This document shows positions 46,862-56,695 of a stretch of 64,000 bases of DNA, piece by piece. The stretch's first letter is position 1, and every line of letters begins with the position of its first letter. Below the pieces are notes generated by a model, which worked only from the letters and a program-made list of their open reading frames with translations, was not told the DNA's origin and did not search any database. The position numbers and the translations under genes are program-made. Origin of the DNA: an uncultured Bacteroidia bacterium (lineage in GTDB: Bacteria > Bacteroidota > Bacteroidia > Bacteroidales > Prolixibacteraceae); NCBI GenBank assembly GCA_903897145.1, contig CAIUAN010000038.1:1-64000 (forward strand). The letters are read 5' to 3'.

Positions 46862-47413
46862 ATGAAAAAATTAGTCCTTTCCTTTTTGTTTGTAGCATTT
46901 ATTCTAGGGGCCATGGCTCAGCAAAAAACTCTTTATGATTTCAAAGTCAATGCCCTAGATGGTAAACCTTTCGACCTCTCAACTTTAAAAGGTAAGAAAG
47001 TCCTTGTCGTAAACACAGCTTCTAAATGCGGACTAACACCACAATACAAGCTGCTTCAAGAAGTATATGACAAATACAAAGACAAAAACCTTGTTGTCAT
47101 TGGCTTTCCTGCTAATAATTTCATGAGTCAAGAGCCAGGTACAAATTCTGAAATTCGCGAGTTTTGTACAAAAAATTACGGGGTTACCTTTCCGATGATG
47201 TCAAAAATTTCGGTAAAAGGAAAAGACATGGATCCGCTCTACAAATGGCTTACTTCTAAAGATCAAAATGGTGTTGTAGATGCGGACGTTAAATGGAATT
47301 TTCAAAAATTCATGATCGATGAAAGCGGCAAGGTTGTTGGTTTCGCCTCTCCTGGAGATAAACCTGATTCAGAGCAGATCATCAGCTGGATTGAAGGAAA
47401 AAAGAGCAAATAA
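46862..47413 (+). CDS. Exported glutathione peroxidase-family thiol peroxidase
   Basis: 183 residues with a signal peptide (cleavage near AMA-Q, residues 19-20), then a thioredoxin-fold GPx domain. The peroxidatic Cys56 lies in NTASKCGLTPQ, the Gln in FPANNFMSQEPG (about 92) and the Trp in VKWNFQKF (about 138), completing the catalytic set. The usual third helix SKCGLT and DGKPFDLSTLKGK loop are also present. It probably reduces lipid or hydrogen peroxides with thioredoxin in the periplasm; the signal peptide makes it an exported version. Confidence 0.9.
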   Translation: MKKLVLSFLFVAFILGAMAQQKTLYDFKVNALDGKPFDLSTLKGKKVLVVNTASKCGLTPQYKLLQEVYDKYKDKNLVVIGFPANNFMSQEPGTNSEIREFCTKNYGVTFPMMSKISVKGKDMDPLYKWLTSKDQNGVVDADVKWNFQKFMIDESGKVVGFASPGDKPDSEQIISWIEGKKSK

Positions 47414-47435
47414 TTTAAATTAAGAAAGCTAAATT

Positions 47436-47804
47436 ATGAGGCTCCTAGGAAACATCATCTGGTTTATTCTAGGAGGCTTTTTTAGCTTTCTTGCCTACAT
47501 CTGGGGTGGATTTTTGCTCTGTCTAACCATCATTGGAATTCCTTGGGGACTTCAAGCTTTAAAGATTGGAATTGCCCATTTGACACCATTTGGCAAAAGT
47601 GTTGTGCCGATCAAAAATTCTATTCCAGTCCTTTCGTTTTTATTAAATATAATTTGGCTGCTTTTCGCAGGAATATGGATTGCAATAGCTGAATTCGTCT
47701 TAGGCTTATTGCTATGCATTACAATTCTAGGGATACCATTTGGAATTCAGCATTTTAAACTAATGCGTTTAGCCTTGTATCCATTTGGTTATGATTTAAA
47801 ATAG
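47436..47804 (+). CDS. yccF: YccF-family small membrane protein
   Basis: 122 residues made of two repeats of a YccF domain, each a hydrophobic hairpin with the signature TIIGIPWGLQALK (first) and TILGIPFGIQHFKL (second). About four membrane segments. Widespread, conserved, function unknown. It follows the peroxidase by 22 bases in the same direction and may share its transcript. Confidence 0.9.
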   Translation: MRLLGNIIWFILGGFFSFLAYIWGGFLLCLTIIGIPWGLQALKIGIAHLTPFGKSVVPIKNSIPVLSFLLNIIWLLFAGIWIAIAEFVLGLLLCITILGIPFGIQHFKLMRLALYPFGYDLK

Positions 47805-47897
47805 TCTCAAATCAGATTACTTGAACTAATAAACAGCAATTTTCCAATACGCAAATCAGTGATTGTAAATTGCGTAAAAAGTAAACATGAAATTTAT

Positions 47898-49160
47898 ATG
47901 GACGCAGATATAATTACCATTGGAGACGAGATATTAATCGGTCAGATAGTCGATACCAATTCCGCTTGGATCGCACAAAAACTTAATGCAGAAGGGATTA
48001 ATATCCGTCAGATCTCAAGCATATCTGATCACCCTGAGCATATTATTGCCGCCTTACAAGAATCTGGAGAAAAGTCATCTATCACACTGATAACTGGTGG
48101 ATTAGGTCCAACGCGCGACGATCGAACAAAAACGGCTTTATGCACCTATTTTAAAACGAAGTTGATTGAAAACAGTGAAGTTTTAGAGCATATCACTCAG
48201 TTATTAACACCCAGAGGAATCTCTATTAATTCGCTAAACCGCGAGCAAGCCTTAGTGCCTGAAAAAGCCACTGTGTTGCACAATACATTGGGAACAGCTC
48301 CTGGACTATGGTTTTCAGAGAAAGGGAAAATTTATGTCTTTTTGCCTGGTGTACCTTTTGAGATGAAAAACCTAATAGACAATGAAGTTATCCCGCGGGT
48401 ACGTAAAGTGTTTAGCACCCCAGTGATTCTTCACCGAACCATCCTAACTCAAGGCCTTGCTGAATCAACCTTAGCTGAAAAAATTGAATCATGGGAAGAT
48501 AGTCTTCCGGAAAGTCTTAAACTTGCCTATTTACCAAGTCCACAAAATGTAAGACTTAGGCTTACTGCAAGAGGTGAGAACGAAGAAATTCTTGTTCAGC
48601 TATTGGAGCAGAAAATAAAAGCACTGAACGAACTTATTGCGGAAAATATTTTTGGCTATGATGAAGACACAATGGCTGGAAATGTGGGTAATATTCTGTA
48701 CAGCAATGGATTAACACTTTCGGTTGCAGAAAGTTGTACTGGTGGTAACATTGCTCACTTCCTAACACTAAACCCTGGAAGCTCATCCTATTTTAAAGGG
48801 GGAATTGTGGCCTACTCAAATGAAGTAAAAGTTAAACTACTTAAGGTAGACCCTCATCTGATCGCGGAAAATGGAGCGGTCAGCCAAGAAGTTGCAGAAG
48901 CGATGGCCATTGGCGCTCGACAAGCTATGAATACCGATTACAGCATCGCAACAACAGGTATTGCTGGCCCAGATGGAGGCACCATAGAAAAACCTGTTGG
49001 AACAATTTGGATCGCGATAGCTGGACCATCCACTTTAATCTCAAAAAGATTTACCTTTGCTAATAACAGAGAACGAACGATTATCAGATCAACCCAAACA
49101 GCCTTAAACCTGCTTCGATTAGAGCTACTGAAATTAACAATCAAAGGAAAAGAAAAATGA
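47898..49160 (+). CDS. cinA: CinA family nicotinamide-nucleotide amidase/competence-damage protein
   Basis: About 420 residues from the ATG at 47898; an in-frame GTG 13 codons upstream adds a non-conserved leader. The N-terminal domain is MoeA/MogA-like (ITIGDEILIGQIVDTN, ITGGLGPTRDDRTK), which hydrolyses the pyrophosphate of ADP-ribose or deamido-NAD-type compounds. The C-terminal domain (LSVAESCTGGNIAHFLT, near 280; ATTGIAGPDGGT-EKPVGT) is the NMN deamidase type used in NAD recycling. The stop overlaps the AsmA-like start by four bases. Confidence 0.92.
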   Translation: MDADIITIGDEILIGQIVDTNSAWIAQKLNAEGINIRQISSISDHPEHIIAALQESGEKSSITLITGGLGPTRDDRTKTALCTYFKTKLIENSEVLEHITQLLTPRGISINSLNREQALVPEKATVLHNTLGTAPGLWFSEKGKIYVFLPGVPFEMKNLIDNEVIPRVRKVFSTPVILHRTILTQGLAESTLAEKIESWEDSLPESLKLAYLPSPQNVRLRLTARGENEEILVQLLEQKIKALNELIAENIFGYDEDTMAGNVGNILYSNGLTLSVAESCTGGNIAHFLTLNPGSSSYFKGGIVAYSNEVKVKLLKVDPHLIAENGAVSQEVAEAMAIGARQAMNTDYSIATTGIAGPDGGTIEKPVGTIWIAIAGPSTLISKRFTFANNRERTIIRSTQTALNLLRLELLKLTIKGKEK

Positions 49161-51607
49161 AAAAAAACATAGGAATTGGATTCGCAATAATTGGTATTCT
49201 TATTGTAATAATGAGTCTAATTCCTGGAATGTTTAAAAATAAGCTAGCGCAAAAAATTAAGCTTGAGATCAATAAAAACATCAATGCGAAAGTAGAATTC
49301 TCAGATATTGAACTATCCTTATTTCGCAGCTTTCCGCAACTAAATATCACAATTAATAAATTTGCCATAGAAGGGGTTGCCAATTTCAATCAAGTACCCT
49401 TGTTGAATATCGAAGCCCTTTATACCTCAGTGAATCTTTCTAGTCTTTGGAATAATTCAGATTTTCAGATTACGTCCCTAAAATTTATCAATCCAATAAT
49501 TAACCTTAAAGTTTCAAAAGAGGGGATTTCAAATTGGTCGATTTTTAAAACTCAAACCCAAAACACTAGCTCAAGTGAGAAAAAGCCGAATAATATAAAT
49601 CTGGAAAGCATTAAAATAACAAATGGTTCTTTGTCGTATAAGAGCGAAGCATCACCATTAGAGTTCTCCTTTACCAAAGGCAACCTCGACCTATCTGGAG
49701 CATTAAAAGGGAGCAATAGTACTCTTAAGATTAATGGCGAGGCCGATAGTATTAAGTTCCAGTTCAATGGATCAAATTACATATCACAACTTAAGGCCAA
49801 ATTTACAGGTGGATTAAAATCGGACTTTGACCAGATGTATTTTACGTTACTTCAAAATGAATTAATAGTCAACCAGCTCCCACTTACGATCTCTGGAACT
49901 TTTATTCTAGGTGAAAAAGCAGACAATTATGATTTAATTTTTAAATCACCGGCATCCTCGCTTAAAGATCTGTTAGGACTCGTTCCAGCGCAATATCAAG
50001 CGAAATTAAAAAACGTGGAAAGTTCGGGGGCAATTTCGTTTGAAGGGTTCGTAAAAGGGGCTTATCAGGAAAATTCAATGCCAAGTTTTGGTGTAGATCT
50101 TAAAGTTTCTGATGGCCGAATAAAATATCCTAAACTCACTAAAAGCTTAGATAAAATAGATGTTACTGCGAGCCTTACAAAGCCGCAAGGATCGATGGAC
50201 TTAATGAAGATTGATCTCAAGAAATTCATTGCAAGTGTGGATGACAATTTAATCTCAGGATCCTTAAATGTGATCACACCCGTTTCAAACCCAGAGATTG
50301 ATGGATTGTTAAAAGCGCATATAAATCTCGGAGTTCTGAAACAAGTCTTTCCGATTGACTCTATTGACGTAAGTGGAAACATCGAAGGATATGTCAAATT
50401 TAATGGACAATATGCTTCTATCGAGAAAGGAGAATATGAGAAATTTAAGACAGAAGGTAAGGTAACCCTAGATAATTTTACATTTAGCCATAAGCTCTTA
50501 CCCCAAAAACTTGAAATTTCCAAAGCACAAATAGAAGTGAATGCTAAAGCGATAACCTTAACTAGCCTTGCTGGCAAAGCAGGAGAAAGCGACTTTACTG
50601 CAACTGGAAACTTAACAAATTACTGGCCCTTTGTATTAAAAAATGGAATTTTGAATGGAGCTATTACTCTAAATTCAAACTACCTTAATTTAAATCAATT
50701 CATCCCTACTTCAAATCCAAAAGACTCTATTCTTACTGGCAAACCATTCGAAGTTCCTGAAAAATTCAACATCAGTCTACAGGCTAAAGTCAACAAAATT
50801 CTTTACGACAAAATATCGATCTTAAATACATCTGGAGAGATAAAAGTACAAGAGCGCAGAGTGCAGCTCAACAATTTAAAGATGAATATGCTAAATGGCA
50901 CAATTTCTGTATCTGGAGCCTATTTGACTCCTAAAGAAGGATTGCCCAATTTTGACTTTAAGTTAAATATTTCCGATTTTGATCTACCAACAGCATACCA
51001 GTCTTCAGGAACCATTCGACATTTCTTACCCATTGCGAATCAAAGTACCGGATCGTTCAACACAGGAATTAGTTTGAATGGCTCAATTGGGAAAGGTAAC
51101 ACCCCAATTTTCAAAACTGTAAATGGAGAAGGCAATATCTCAACACGAAATATTGCACTTATTGGGACAGGCTTATTTACCGATATTAGTAAATACTTTA
51201 AACAAGGTCTATTCTCCAACGTTAAGGTCAATGATTTTGATGCTAAATTTAAAATTGTCGAAGGGGGACTTATTATTTCGCCTTTTAATACGAAGATTGC
51301 AGGTCAGGATGTAACCATCTCAGGCAAGCAATCGGTCTCAATGGACCTTGATTACATCATGAATTTTAAGGTTAGTAAGAATTCTTTAAGCGAACAAGTA
51401 AATGGGTATATAGGATTCGTTCCAGGGGCCGAAAACATCGATAAATATCCAATAGGCATCTTACTGACTGGAACCTTTGATAAACCAATCATAAAAGTTG
51501 AGCTCACTGAGGCCAAAAATCTTGTTGAGAAAGAGTTTAAAAAGAAAGCTGGAACTGTCATTCAAGATGCTATCAAAAAATTCGGACTCGATAAATTATT
51601 TAAATAA
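49157..51607 (+). CDS. AsmA-family protein
   Basis: 816 residues with an N-terminal signal-anchor segment (about 5-25), then a long, beta-rich, low-cysteine body of the AsmA/TamB-like type, probably a beta-groove bridging the periplasm. The N-terminal KVEFSDIELSLFRSFPQLNITINKF matches the AsmA signature, and the C-terminal half carries GNISTRNIALIGTGLFTDISKYF. The family is implicated in lipid transport and outer-membrane homeostasis. It overlaps cinA by four bases. The C-terminal KKAGTVIQDAIKKFGLDKLFK is amphipathic. Confidence 0.85.
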   Translation: MKKNIGIGFAIIGILIVIMSLIPGMFKNKLAQKIKLEINKNINAKVEFSDIELSLFRSFPQLNITINKFAIEGVANFNQVPLLNIEALYTSVNLSSLWNNSDFQITSLKFINPIINLKVSKEGISNWSIFKTQTQNTSSSEKKPNNINLESIKITNGSLSYKSEASPLEFSFTKGNLDLSGALKGSNSTLKINGEADSIKFQFNGSNYISQLKAKFTGGLKSDFDQMYFTLLQNELIVNQLPLTISGTFILGEKADNYDLIFKSPASSLKDLLGLVPAQYQAKLKNVESSGAISFEGFVKGAYQENSMPSFGVDLKVSDGRIKYPKLTKSLDKIDVTASLTKPQGSMDLMKIDLKKFIASVDDNLISGSLNVITPVSNPEIDGLLKAHINLGVLKQVFPIDSIDVSGNIEGYVKFNGQYASIEKGEYEKFKTEGKVTLDNFTFSHKLLPQKLEISKAQIEVNAKAITLTSLAGKAGESDFTATGNLTNYWPFVLKNGILNGAITLNSNYLNLNQFIPTSNPKDSILTGKPFEVPEKFNISLQAKVNKILYDKISILNTSGEIKVQERRVQLNNLKMNMLNGTISVSGAYLTPKEGLPNFDFKLNISDFDLPTAYQSSGTIRHFLPIANQSTGSFNTGISLNGSIGKGNTPIFKTVNGEGNISTRNIALIGTGLFTDISKYFKQGLFSNVKVNDFDAKFKIVEGGLIISPFNTKIAGQDVTISGKQSVSMDLDYIMNFKVSKNSLSEQVNGYIGFVPGAENIDKYPIGILLTGTFDKPIIKVELTEAKNLVEKEFKKKAGTVIQDAIKKFGLDKLFK

Positions 51608-51619
51608 CCCACCTAACTT

Positions 51620-53572
51620 ATGTTTAAAAAGAATAACCTACTACTTACAGCCTTCATGCTTGTGCTGTTTATTCATCTCTCTCCACTAAGAGGAATAGCC
51701 CAAGATACCGATTATCATGGTTTTAAATGCAACAATTTTAAATTCGAAGGGTACAATGCAAAGATTGTCTTTCCGCAAAATGCAGAGGCTGGTAGACATT
51801 GGATATGGCGAGCTCGTTTTTGGGGTCATGAGCCTCAAACAGAAATAGCCTTATTGAAAAAAGGTTTTCATGTGGTATTTATTGATGCCCCTGAACTTTG
51901 TGGAAACAAAGAGGCCGTAGAGCTATGGAATCATTTTTATGCCTACCTATTAAAAACCTACCAGTTAAACGAAAAGACGGTCTTAGAAGGATTCAGTCGT
52001 GGAGGCCTTTATATTTACAATTGGGGCTCTGAAAACACCGAGAAAGTAGCCTGCATCTATGCTGATGCTCCAGTTTGCGATATCAAAAGTTGGCCAGGTG
52101 GAAAAGGCAAAGGTACAGGGTCTCCAGAGGATTGGAAGCTTCATTTAAAAGTCTACCAACAGACAGAGGAATCAATCAAAGACTTTAAGGAAATGCCTAT
52201 TTACAATGCTCGCAAATTAGCCCTCGCGCATGTCCCTGTGCTGCATGTCTGTGGAGCAACCGATGACATCGTGCCTATTGAAGAGAATAGTTATTTGGTT
52301 CAGAAAGTCTACAAGGAAGCAGGAGGAGATATGAAGATTATCGTTAAAGAAGGGATCGGACATCATCCCCATAGTCTAAAAGACCCAGCTCCAATTGTTA
52401 ACTTTATCCTCTCGCATACCGCTCCAAATTTACTAGATGCAGCTTTGCCATTCAACGCAAAAATGGCCATTAATTTCAGAGGAAACATAGATAATTCACG
52501 TGTGAAATTTGAAAAGGAAAAAATTGGAAAGGTTGCCTTTCTAGGTGGGTCTATAACAACCAATCATGGATGGCGTGACTCAATTTCGAACTATCTTCAA
52601 AAGCGTTTTCCGGATACGAAATTCGAATTTATCAATGCAGGCATAGCCTCAACGGGATCAACTCCTGGGGCATTCAGGCTCAACCGTGATGTATTGTCAA
52701 AAGGAACTATCGATTTATTATTTGAAGAGGCGGCTGTAAATGATGCCACCAATGGCGTCGAGCCTCAACGCCAAGTTAGAGGTATGGAAGGGATTATCCG
52801 TCATGCCTTAAAAAATAATCCGAAAATGGATATCGTAATGCTTCATTTTGTGGATCAAGATAAGATGGCCGATTACAACAATGGCAAAATACCCGAGGTG
52901 ATTCAACAACATGAGAAAGTTGCGAACTATTACCAGATCACATCTATCAATTTAGCCAAAGAGGTAAACGACCGAATTTTAAATGGTGAATTTTCATGGC
53001 GTGAAGACTTCAAAGATCTCCACCCCTCCCCTTTTGGACAAGCTATCTATTTTAGGACACTTAAATATTTCTTCGAAAAGTCGTGGGAGAATAATGTAAT
53101 AGCCAAGCAAAAAAACAGGGTAATCCCTGCAAAAAAGTTTGATAAATATTCTTATTCGGAAGGAACTTTTATGTCACTCGACAAAGCTGAAATCATAACC
53201 GGATGGTCACTATTAAGAGATTGGACTCCGAAAAAATCATCAACACGAAATGGATTTGTGCACGTGCCAGTTCTTGAGGCAGAACAGCCTGACGCAATGC
53301 TAAAGCTCAAATTCAAAGGAAATATGATCGGATTGATGATCACCTCTGGACCAGACGCGGGTAATTTGACATACAGTATTGATGGTGCACCCTATAAAAC
53401 AATTGATCAGTTTACCACATGGAGCGATCAACTGCATCTTCCATGGTTGCTTATTCTTGAAGATGAGTTAAGCACTGGCAAACACACGTTAATTTTAAAA
53501 ACAGATCACTCTAAAAACATTAGAAGCAAAGGATTTGCATGTCGTATACACCAATTTACCGTAAACAATTAG
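51620..53572 (+). CDS. Secreted dual esterase: alpha/beta-hydrolase plus SGNH/GDSL domain
   Basis: 650-residue exported protein (signal peptide about 1-29, ending GIAQ). The N-terminal half is an alpha/beta hydrolase with the nucleophile elbow GFSRGG (near 126). The second half is an SGNH hydrolase with block I GGSIT (near 309), the block III Asn in EEAAVND and block V DLHPS (near 467), then a C-terminal beta-rich domain of about 130 residues. The combination suggests removal of ester groups such as acetyls from polysaccharides at the cell surface. It is separated from dapB and shows no link to polysaccharide-utilisation genes here. Substrate is inferred. Confidence 0.8.
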   Translation: MFKKNNLLLTAFMLVLFIHLSPLRGIAQDTDYHGFKCNNFKFEGYNAKIVFPQNAEAGRHWIWRARFWGHEPQTEIALLKKGFHVVFIDAPELCGNKEAVELWNHFYAYLLKTYQLNEKTVLEGFSRGGLYIYNWGSENTEKVACIYADAPVCDIKSWPGGKGKGTGSPEDWKLHLKVYQQTEESIKDFKEMPIYNARKLALAHVPVLHVCGATDDIVPIEENSYLVQKVYKEAGGDMKIIVKEGIGHHPHSLKDPAPIVNFILSHTAPNLLDAALPFNAKMAINFRGNIDNSRVKFEKEKIGKVAFLGGSITTNHGWRDSISNYLQKRFPDTKFEFINAGIASTGSTPGAFRLNRDVLSKGTIDLLFEEAAVNDATNGVEPQRQVRGMEGIIRHALKNNPKMDIVMLHFVDQDKMADYNNGKIPEVIQQHEKVANYYQITSINLAKEVNDRILNGEFSWREDFKDLHPSPFGQAIYFRTLKYFFEKSWENNVIAKQKNRVIPAKKFDKYSYSEGTFMSLDKAEIITGWSLLRDWTPKKSSTRNGFVHVPVLEAEQPDAMLKLKFKGNMIGLMITSGPDAGNLTYSIDGAPYKTIDQFTTWSDQLHLPWLLILEDELSTGKHTLILKTDHSKNIRSKGFACRIHQFTVNN

Positions 53573-53630
53573 GTGGTTCTAATTCATTAGCATTGCCTCA
53601 AAGAACCATGCACTAATTAACCAATAATCT

Positions 53631-53638
53631 TATCTTTG
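53631..53638 (+). promoter_or_regulatory. Putative -7 box for dapB
   Basis: TATCTTTG matches TAnnTTTG, with a leader of about 37 bases before the dapB start. No -33 at ideal spacing. Confidence 0.45.
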
Positions 53639-53681
53639 CACCTCAGAAGAGAATAAAACATAAAACATTTAAAAGAACATT

Positions 53682-54398
53682 ATGAATATTGCGTTGATTG
53701 GTTACGGGAAAATGGGCAAAGAGATTGAACAAATTGCCATTAGTCGCGGTCATACCATCGTACTGAAGATTGACGTTCAAAATCAAGCTGATCTTACAAT
53801 TTCAAACTTAGCTAAGGCGGATGTTGCAATTGAGTTTACTGGCCCGTCAACAGCAGTAGAAAACTATCTAAAGTGTTTTGAAGCTGGAGTACCTGTTGTT
53901 AGCGGGACTACAGGATGGTTAGAACAAAAATCGGAAGTTGAATCACAATGTAAAGCAAAAAACGGTTGTTTCTTCTATGCTTCGAATTTTAGCTTAGGCG
54001 TAAATATTTTCTTTGCGGCTAATAAGTTTTTGGCTCAGATCATGAATGACTTTCCGCAATATGATGTCTCCATGACCGAAGTTCATCACACACAAAAGCT
54101 GGATGCACCAAGTGGCACTGCCTTAACTTTAGCAGAGGATATTTTAGCAGCTAACAGCACTAAAAGTAATTGGACTATCGACAGTCCGAAATCTTCTTCA
54201 GAATTACATATTCATCCAATAAGAGAAGGTCAAGTACCTGGGATACATACGATAAAATATGATTCGGATGTAGACTTTATCGAAATTACGCATAGCGCCT
54301 ACAGCAGAAAAGGATTTGCCTTTGGAGCGGTTTTAGCTGCTGAATATAGCGCCACTCGCAAGGGTATTTTATCGATGACAGATTTATTAAATTTTTAA
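53682..54398 (+). CDS. dapB: 4-hydroxy-tetrahydrodipicolinate reductase
   Basis: NAD(P)H-dependent reductase of the diaminopimelate/lysine pathway. 238 residues. N-terminal GYGKMGKEIE nucleotide loop, a GTTGW segment, the YASNFSLGVNIFFA stretch, and the catalytic EVHHTQKLDAPSGTA motif (near 144-158) are intact. It precedes lepB by nine bases, so dapB-lepB appears to be an operon, an arrangement found in several Bacteroidota. Confidence 0.95.
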   Translation: MNIALIGYGKMGKEIEQIAISRGHTIVLKIDVQNQADLTISNLAKADVAIEFTGPSTAVENYLKCFEAGVPVVSGTTGWLEQKSEVESQCKAKNGCFFYASNFSLGVNIFFAANKFLAQIMNDFPQYDVSMTEVHHTQKLDAPSGTALTLAEDILAANSTKSNWTIDSPKSSSELHIHPIREGQVPGIHTIKYDSDVDFIEITHSAYSRKGFAFGAVLAAEYSATRKGILSMTDLLNF

Positions 54399-54407
54399 TA
54401 ATTAACA

Positions 54408-55745
54408 ATGAATAATTTACTCGAAAATAAGTGGTTTAGGTTTGGACTTGTGGCAACGATATATCTACTATGGGTTATCTGGCTTAACAATTTCTGGTGG
54501 TTAATTGGACTTGTTATCATTTTTGATTCAAGCATTACTCAGCGTGTTCACTGGGCTTTCTGGAAGAAAAAAAATCCACCAGACGGACAACAAACCAAAG
54601 TTGTGGAATGGATTGATGCAATCATCTTTGCCGTCATTGCAGCAACTTTTATTCGACTATTCTTCATAGAAGCCTATACAATCCCTACCTCTTCAATGGA
54701 AAGATCCATGATGGTTGGAGATTATCTATTTGTAAGCAAGACCGCCTATGGTCCGAAGATGCCAAACACACCAATCTCCTTTCCTTTTGTTCATCACACG
54801 ATGCCTTTTTCGAGTACCACACCATCTTTCTCGACCATGGTGCATGATCCTTATCGCAGAATTGCAGGAACGACTAAAGTAAAGAATGACGATGTTGTTG
54901 TCTTTAACTTTCCAGAAGGAGATACTGTAGCGGTGAATATGCAAGAACGTAGTTACTATGAGTTAGTACGATCATATACTAGAAATAGAATCTGGGGCGA
55001 CCAAAGAACGTTCGGGAATATTATTTATCGTCCAGTTGACAAAAGGGAGAATTACATCAAGCGCTGCATTGCAATCCCAGGAGACTCTTTAAAAATCGTT
55101 AAAGGACAAGTCTATGTGAATGGAAAAGCTCAAAAAGAGATTCCAGGAATACAGTACAAATATTTAATCACAATTTCTGGTAGTTCAATAAGTTCAGAAG
55201 CACTAGAGAAGTTGGATATTAACAGAGCAGATATTGAAGGTTCTGATTCACGATATATCCTATCTTTAACAACTGAGCAAGCGAAGAAGATGGATGGCAT
55301 GAAGTTTATTCAGTCGAAAGAGCGTGTAACTTGGCCAGCAGAAAATAGTGATCCTGCTATGTTTCCTAACGATCCTAAATTCAATTGGAACCTCGATAAT
55401 TATGGCACCATCTGGATACCTAAAAAAGGTACAACTGTCAATCTGACCCTTAACAATCTTCCTTTATACAAACGAATTATTGATGTTTACGAGGAGAATG
55501 ACCTTCAGATAAAAGGAGATCAGATATTTATCAATGGATCACCTGCCTCAACCTATACCTTTAAAATGGACTATTACTGGATGATGGGTGATAACAGATA
55601 CAACTCCGCAGACTCCAGATATTGGGGATTTGTTCCGGAGGATCATGTCGTGGGTAAAGCCTCATTTGTATGGCTCTCCTTAGATAAAAACAAAAGTTTC
55701 TTATCTAAAATCCGATGGGAACGTTTCTTCATGAGCGTAAAATAG
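54408..55745 (+). CDS. lepB: Signal peptidase I
   Basis: Membrane serine protease that removes signal peptides after Sec export. 445 residues, much longer than the about 180-320 of most bacteria, as usual for this phylum because of a large insertion between the conserved boxes. Two N-terminal hydrophobic segments (about 14-45) and a third just before the catalytic Ser96 (PTSSMERSMM) anchor it. The general-base Lys is K218 in NYIKRCIAIPGDS, and the late GDNRYNSADSRYWGFVPEDHVVG box is present. It pairs in cis with dapB and is followed by a terminator. Confidence 0.95.
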   Translation: MNNLLENKWFRFGLVATIYLLWVIWLNNFWWLIGLVIIFDSSITQRVHWAFWKKKNPPDGQQTKVVEWIDAIIFAVIAATFIRLFFIEAYTIPTSSMERSMMVGDYLFVSKTAYGPKMPNTPISFPFVHHTMPFSSTTPSFSTMVHDPYRRIAGTTKVKNDDVVVFNFPEGDTVAVNMQERSYYELVRSYTRNRIWGDQRTFGNIIYRPVDKRENYIKRCIAIPGDSLKIVKGQVYVNGKAQKEIPGIQYKYLITISGSSISSEALEKLDINRADIEGSDSRYILSLTTEQAKKMDGMKFIQSKERVTWPAENSDPAMFPNDPKFNWNLDNYGTIWIPKKGTTVNLTLNNLPLYKRIIDVYEENDLQIKGDQIFINGSPASTYTFKMDYYWMMGDNRYNSADSRYWGFVPEDHVVGKASFVWLSLDKNKSFLSKIRWERFFMSVK

Positions 55746-55760
55746 CTTAAGTAAAACTCA

Positions 55761-55796
55761 AAATAAAAGTCGGCAGAGAATTGTCGACTTTTATTT
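55761..55796 (+). terminator. Terminator after lepB
   Basis: AAATAAAAGTCG (55761-55772) pairs with CGACTTTTATTT (55785-55796) around a 12-base loop; the A/T end of the stem supplies the U tract. Confidence 0.85.
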
Positions 55797-55812
55797 TATA
55801 CCTAATTTATCA

Positions 55813-56313
55813 ATGATAAAACAGCTGAAAGTTAGTGTCCGATTTTTACTAGTTACTTGCATTGCATTAAACCTTTGTGCCTGTCGTGTTTCCTCGTATC
55901 TGACAGATCAGAAAAGTATAGAACTTCAAAAAAACCTTCGGAAACATCGAACAGGAGTCAATATAGGTGAAGGAATTTTAGTTGCTGGGGCAGCGGCAGT
56001 ATCGCTATTTACGGGCGTCGTATTCTTCACCCCTCAGAAACAAGCTTATCGAAGGCTCAAACTTGTCAATCAATCAGCCGACACTCTATTTGTGAACATG
56101 GTGACCGATTGGCAATGGAAAGATTCGACTTATTTTGATTTAAAGGAAATAGTTATGCCACCTCTAAAATCGATGAAACTAGTGGTCCCAAATAGCATTG
56201 CGTACAACATATATTTCAGAACCGATTACAATGCTCCGGACGATGAGAAAGTTGAAATAAATACAGGAGAAACAAGCATTGTTAAACTTGATCCTAAAAA
56301 GAAAATCAATTGA
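55813..56313 (+). CDS. Small lipoprotein of unknown function
   Basis: 166 residues. An N-terminal hydrophobic segment ends in a lipobox-like LCAC. A second hydrophobic stretch (about 53-72, GEGILVAGAAAVSLFTGVVFF) may be a membrane hairpin. The rest is a beta-rich domain with a basic tail (LDPKKKIN). I do not recognise the family. It is first in a short plus-strand run with lapA-like and wbqC genes. Confidence 0.6.
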   Translation: MIKQLKVSVRFLLVTCIALNLCACRVSSYLTDQKSIELQKNLRKHRTGVNIGEGILVAGAAAVSLFTGVVFFTPQKQAYRRLKLVNQSADTLFVNMVTDWQWKDSTYFDLKEIVMPPLKSMKLVVPNSIAYNIYFRTDYNAPDDEKVEINTGETSIVKLDPKKKIN

Positions 56314-56338
56314 TATAAACTATTAAACCTATAATAAG

Positions 56339-56686
56339 ATGCAAAGAGGATTAGTAACAGGGATAATCCTGGGAGCTTTCATGGTTATTTTTGCACTTCA
56401 AAACACCTTGACGGTTCCAATTAAGTTTTTGTGGTTGAAATTTCCAGAGGTTTCCTTGGCACTTTTAATTATGATTTCAGTAGTCATTAGTGTCTCTATT
56501 GCAGCTACTTTTGCTTTTATTGACAAGCTTAGCTTGAAGAATAAGATCAAAAGACAACAAGCAAAACTTAAAGAGCTAGAAGACCAGTACATCGAGCATG
56601 AACCTATCATGACTCACAAAAATGGCCCTATCAATCAGGAAATTACAATCGAGGGTGAAACTGGAAATAAATTCTTTGACTATTAG
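56339..56686 (+). CDS. LapA-family (lipopolysaccharide assembly protein A-like) membrane protein
   Basis: 115-residue inner-membrane protein with two hydrophobic segments (about 5-22 and 35-60), the second followed by a basic coiled-coil helix (KLSLKNKIKRQQAKLKELEDQ), matching the LapA/DUF1049 family. The N-terminal LGAFMVIFALQN is the family signature. Its C-terminal tail is acidic and unconserved. Function in this phylum is not established. Confidence 0.8.
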   Translation: MQRGLVTGIILGAFMVIFALQNTLTVPIKFLWLKFPEVSLALLIMISVVISVSIAATFAFIDKLSLKNKIKRQQAKLKELEDQYIEHEPIMTHKNGPINQEITIEGETGNKFFDY

Positions 56687-56695
56687 ACGAATCGA

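Noticed and set aside
50065-50577. Long open frame (170 codons) antisense to the AsmA-like gene
   Set aside because: Runs inside a strongly supported gene on the opposite strand; protein composition is unnatural and no start context is seen.
53574-53616. TGGTTCT...AGAACCA inverted repeat after the dual esterase gene as a terminator
   Set aside because: Loop of over 20 bases and no T tract; not a convincing terminator.
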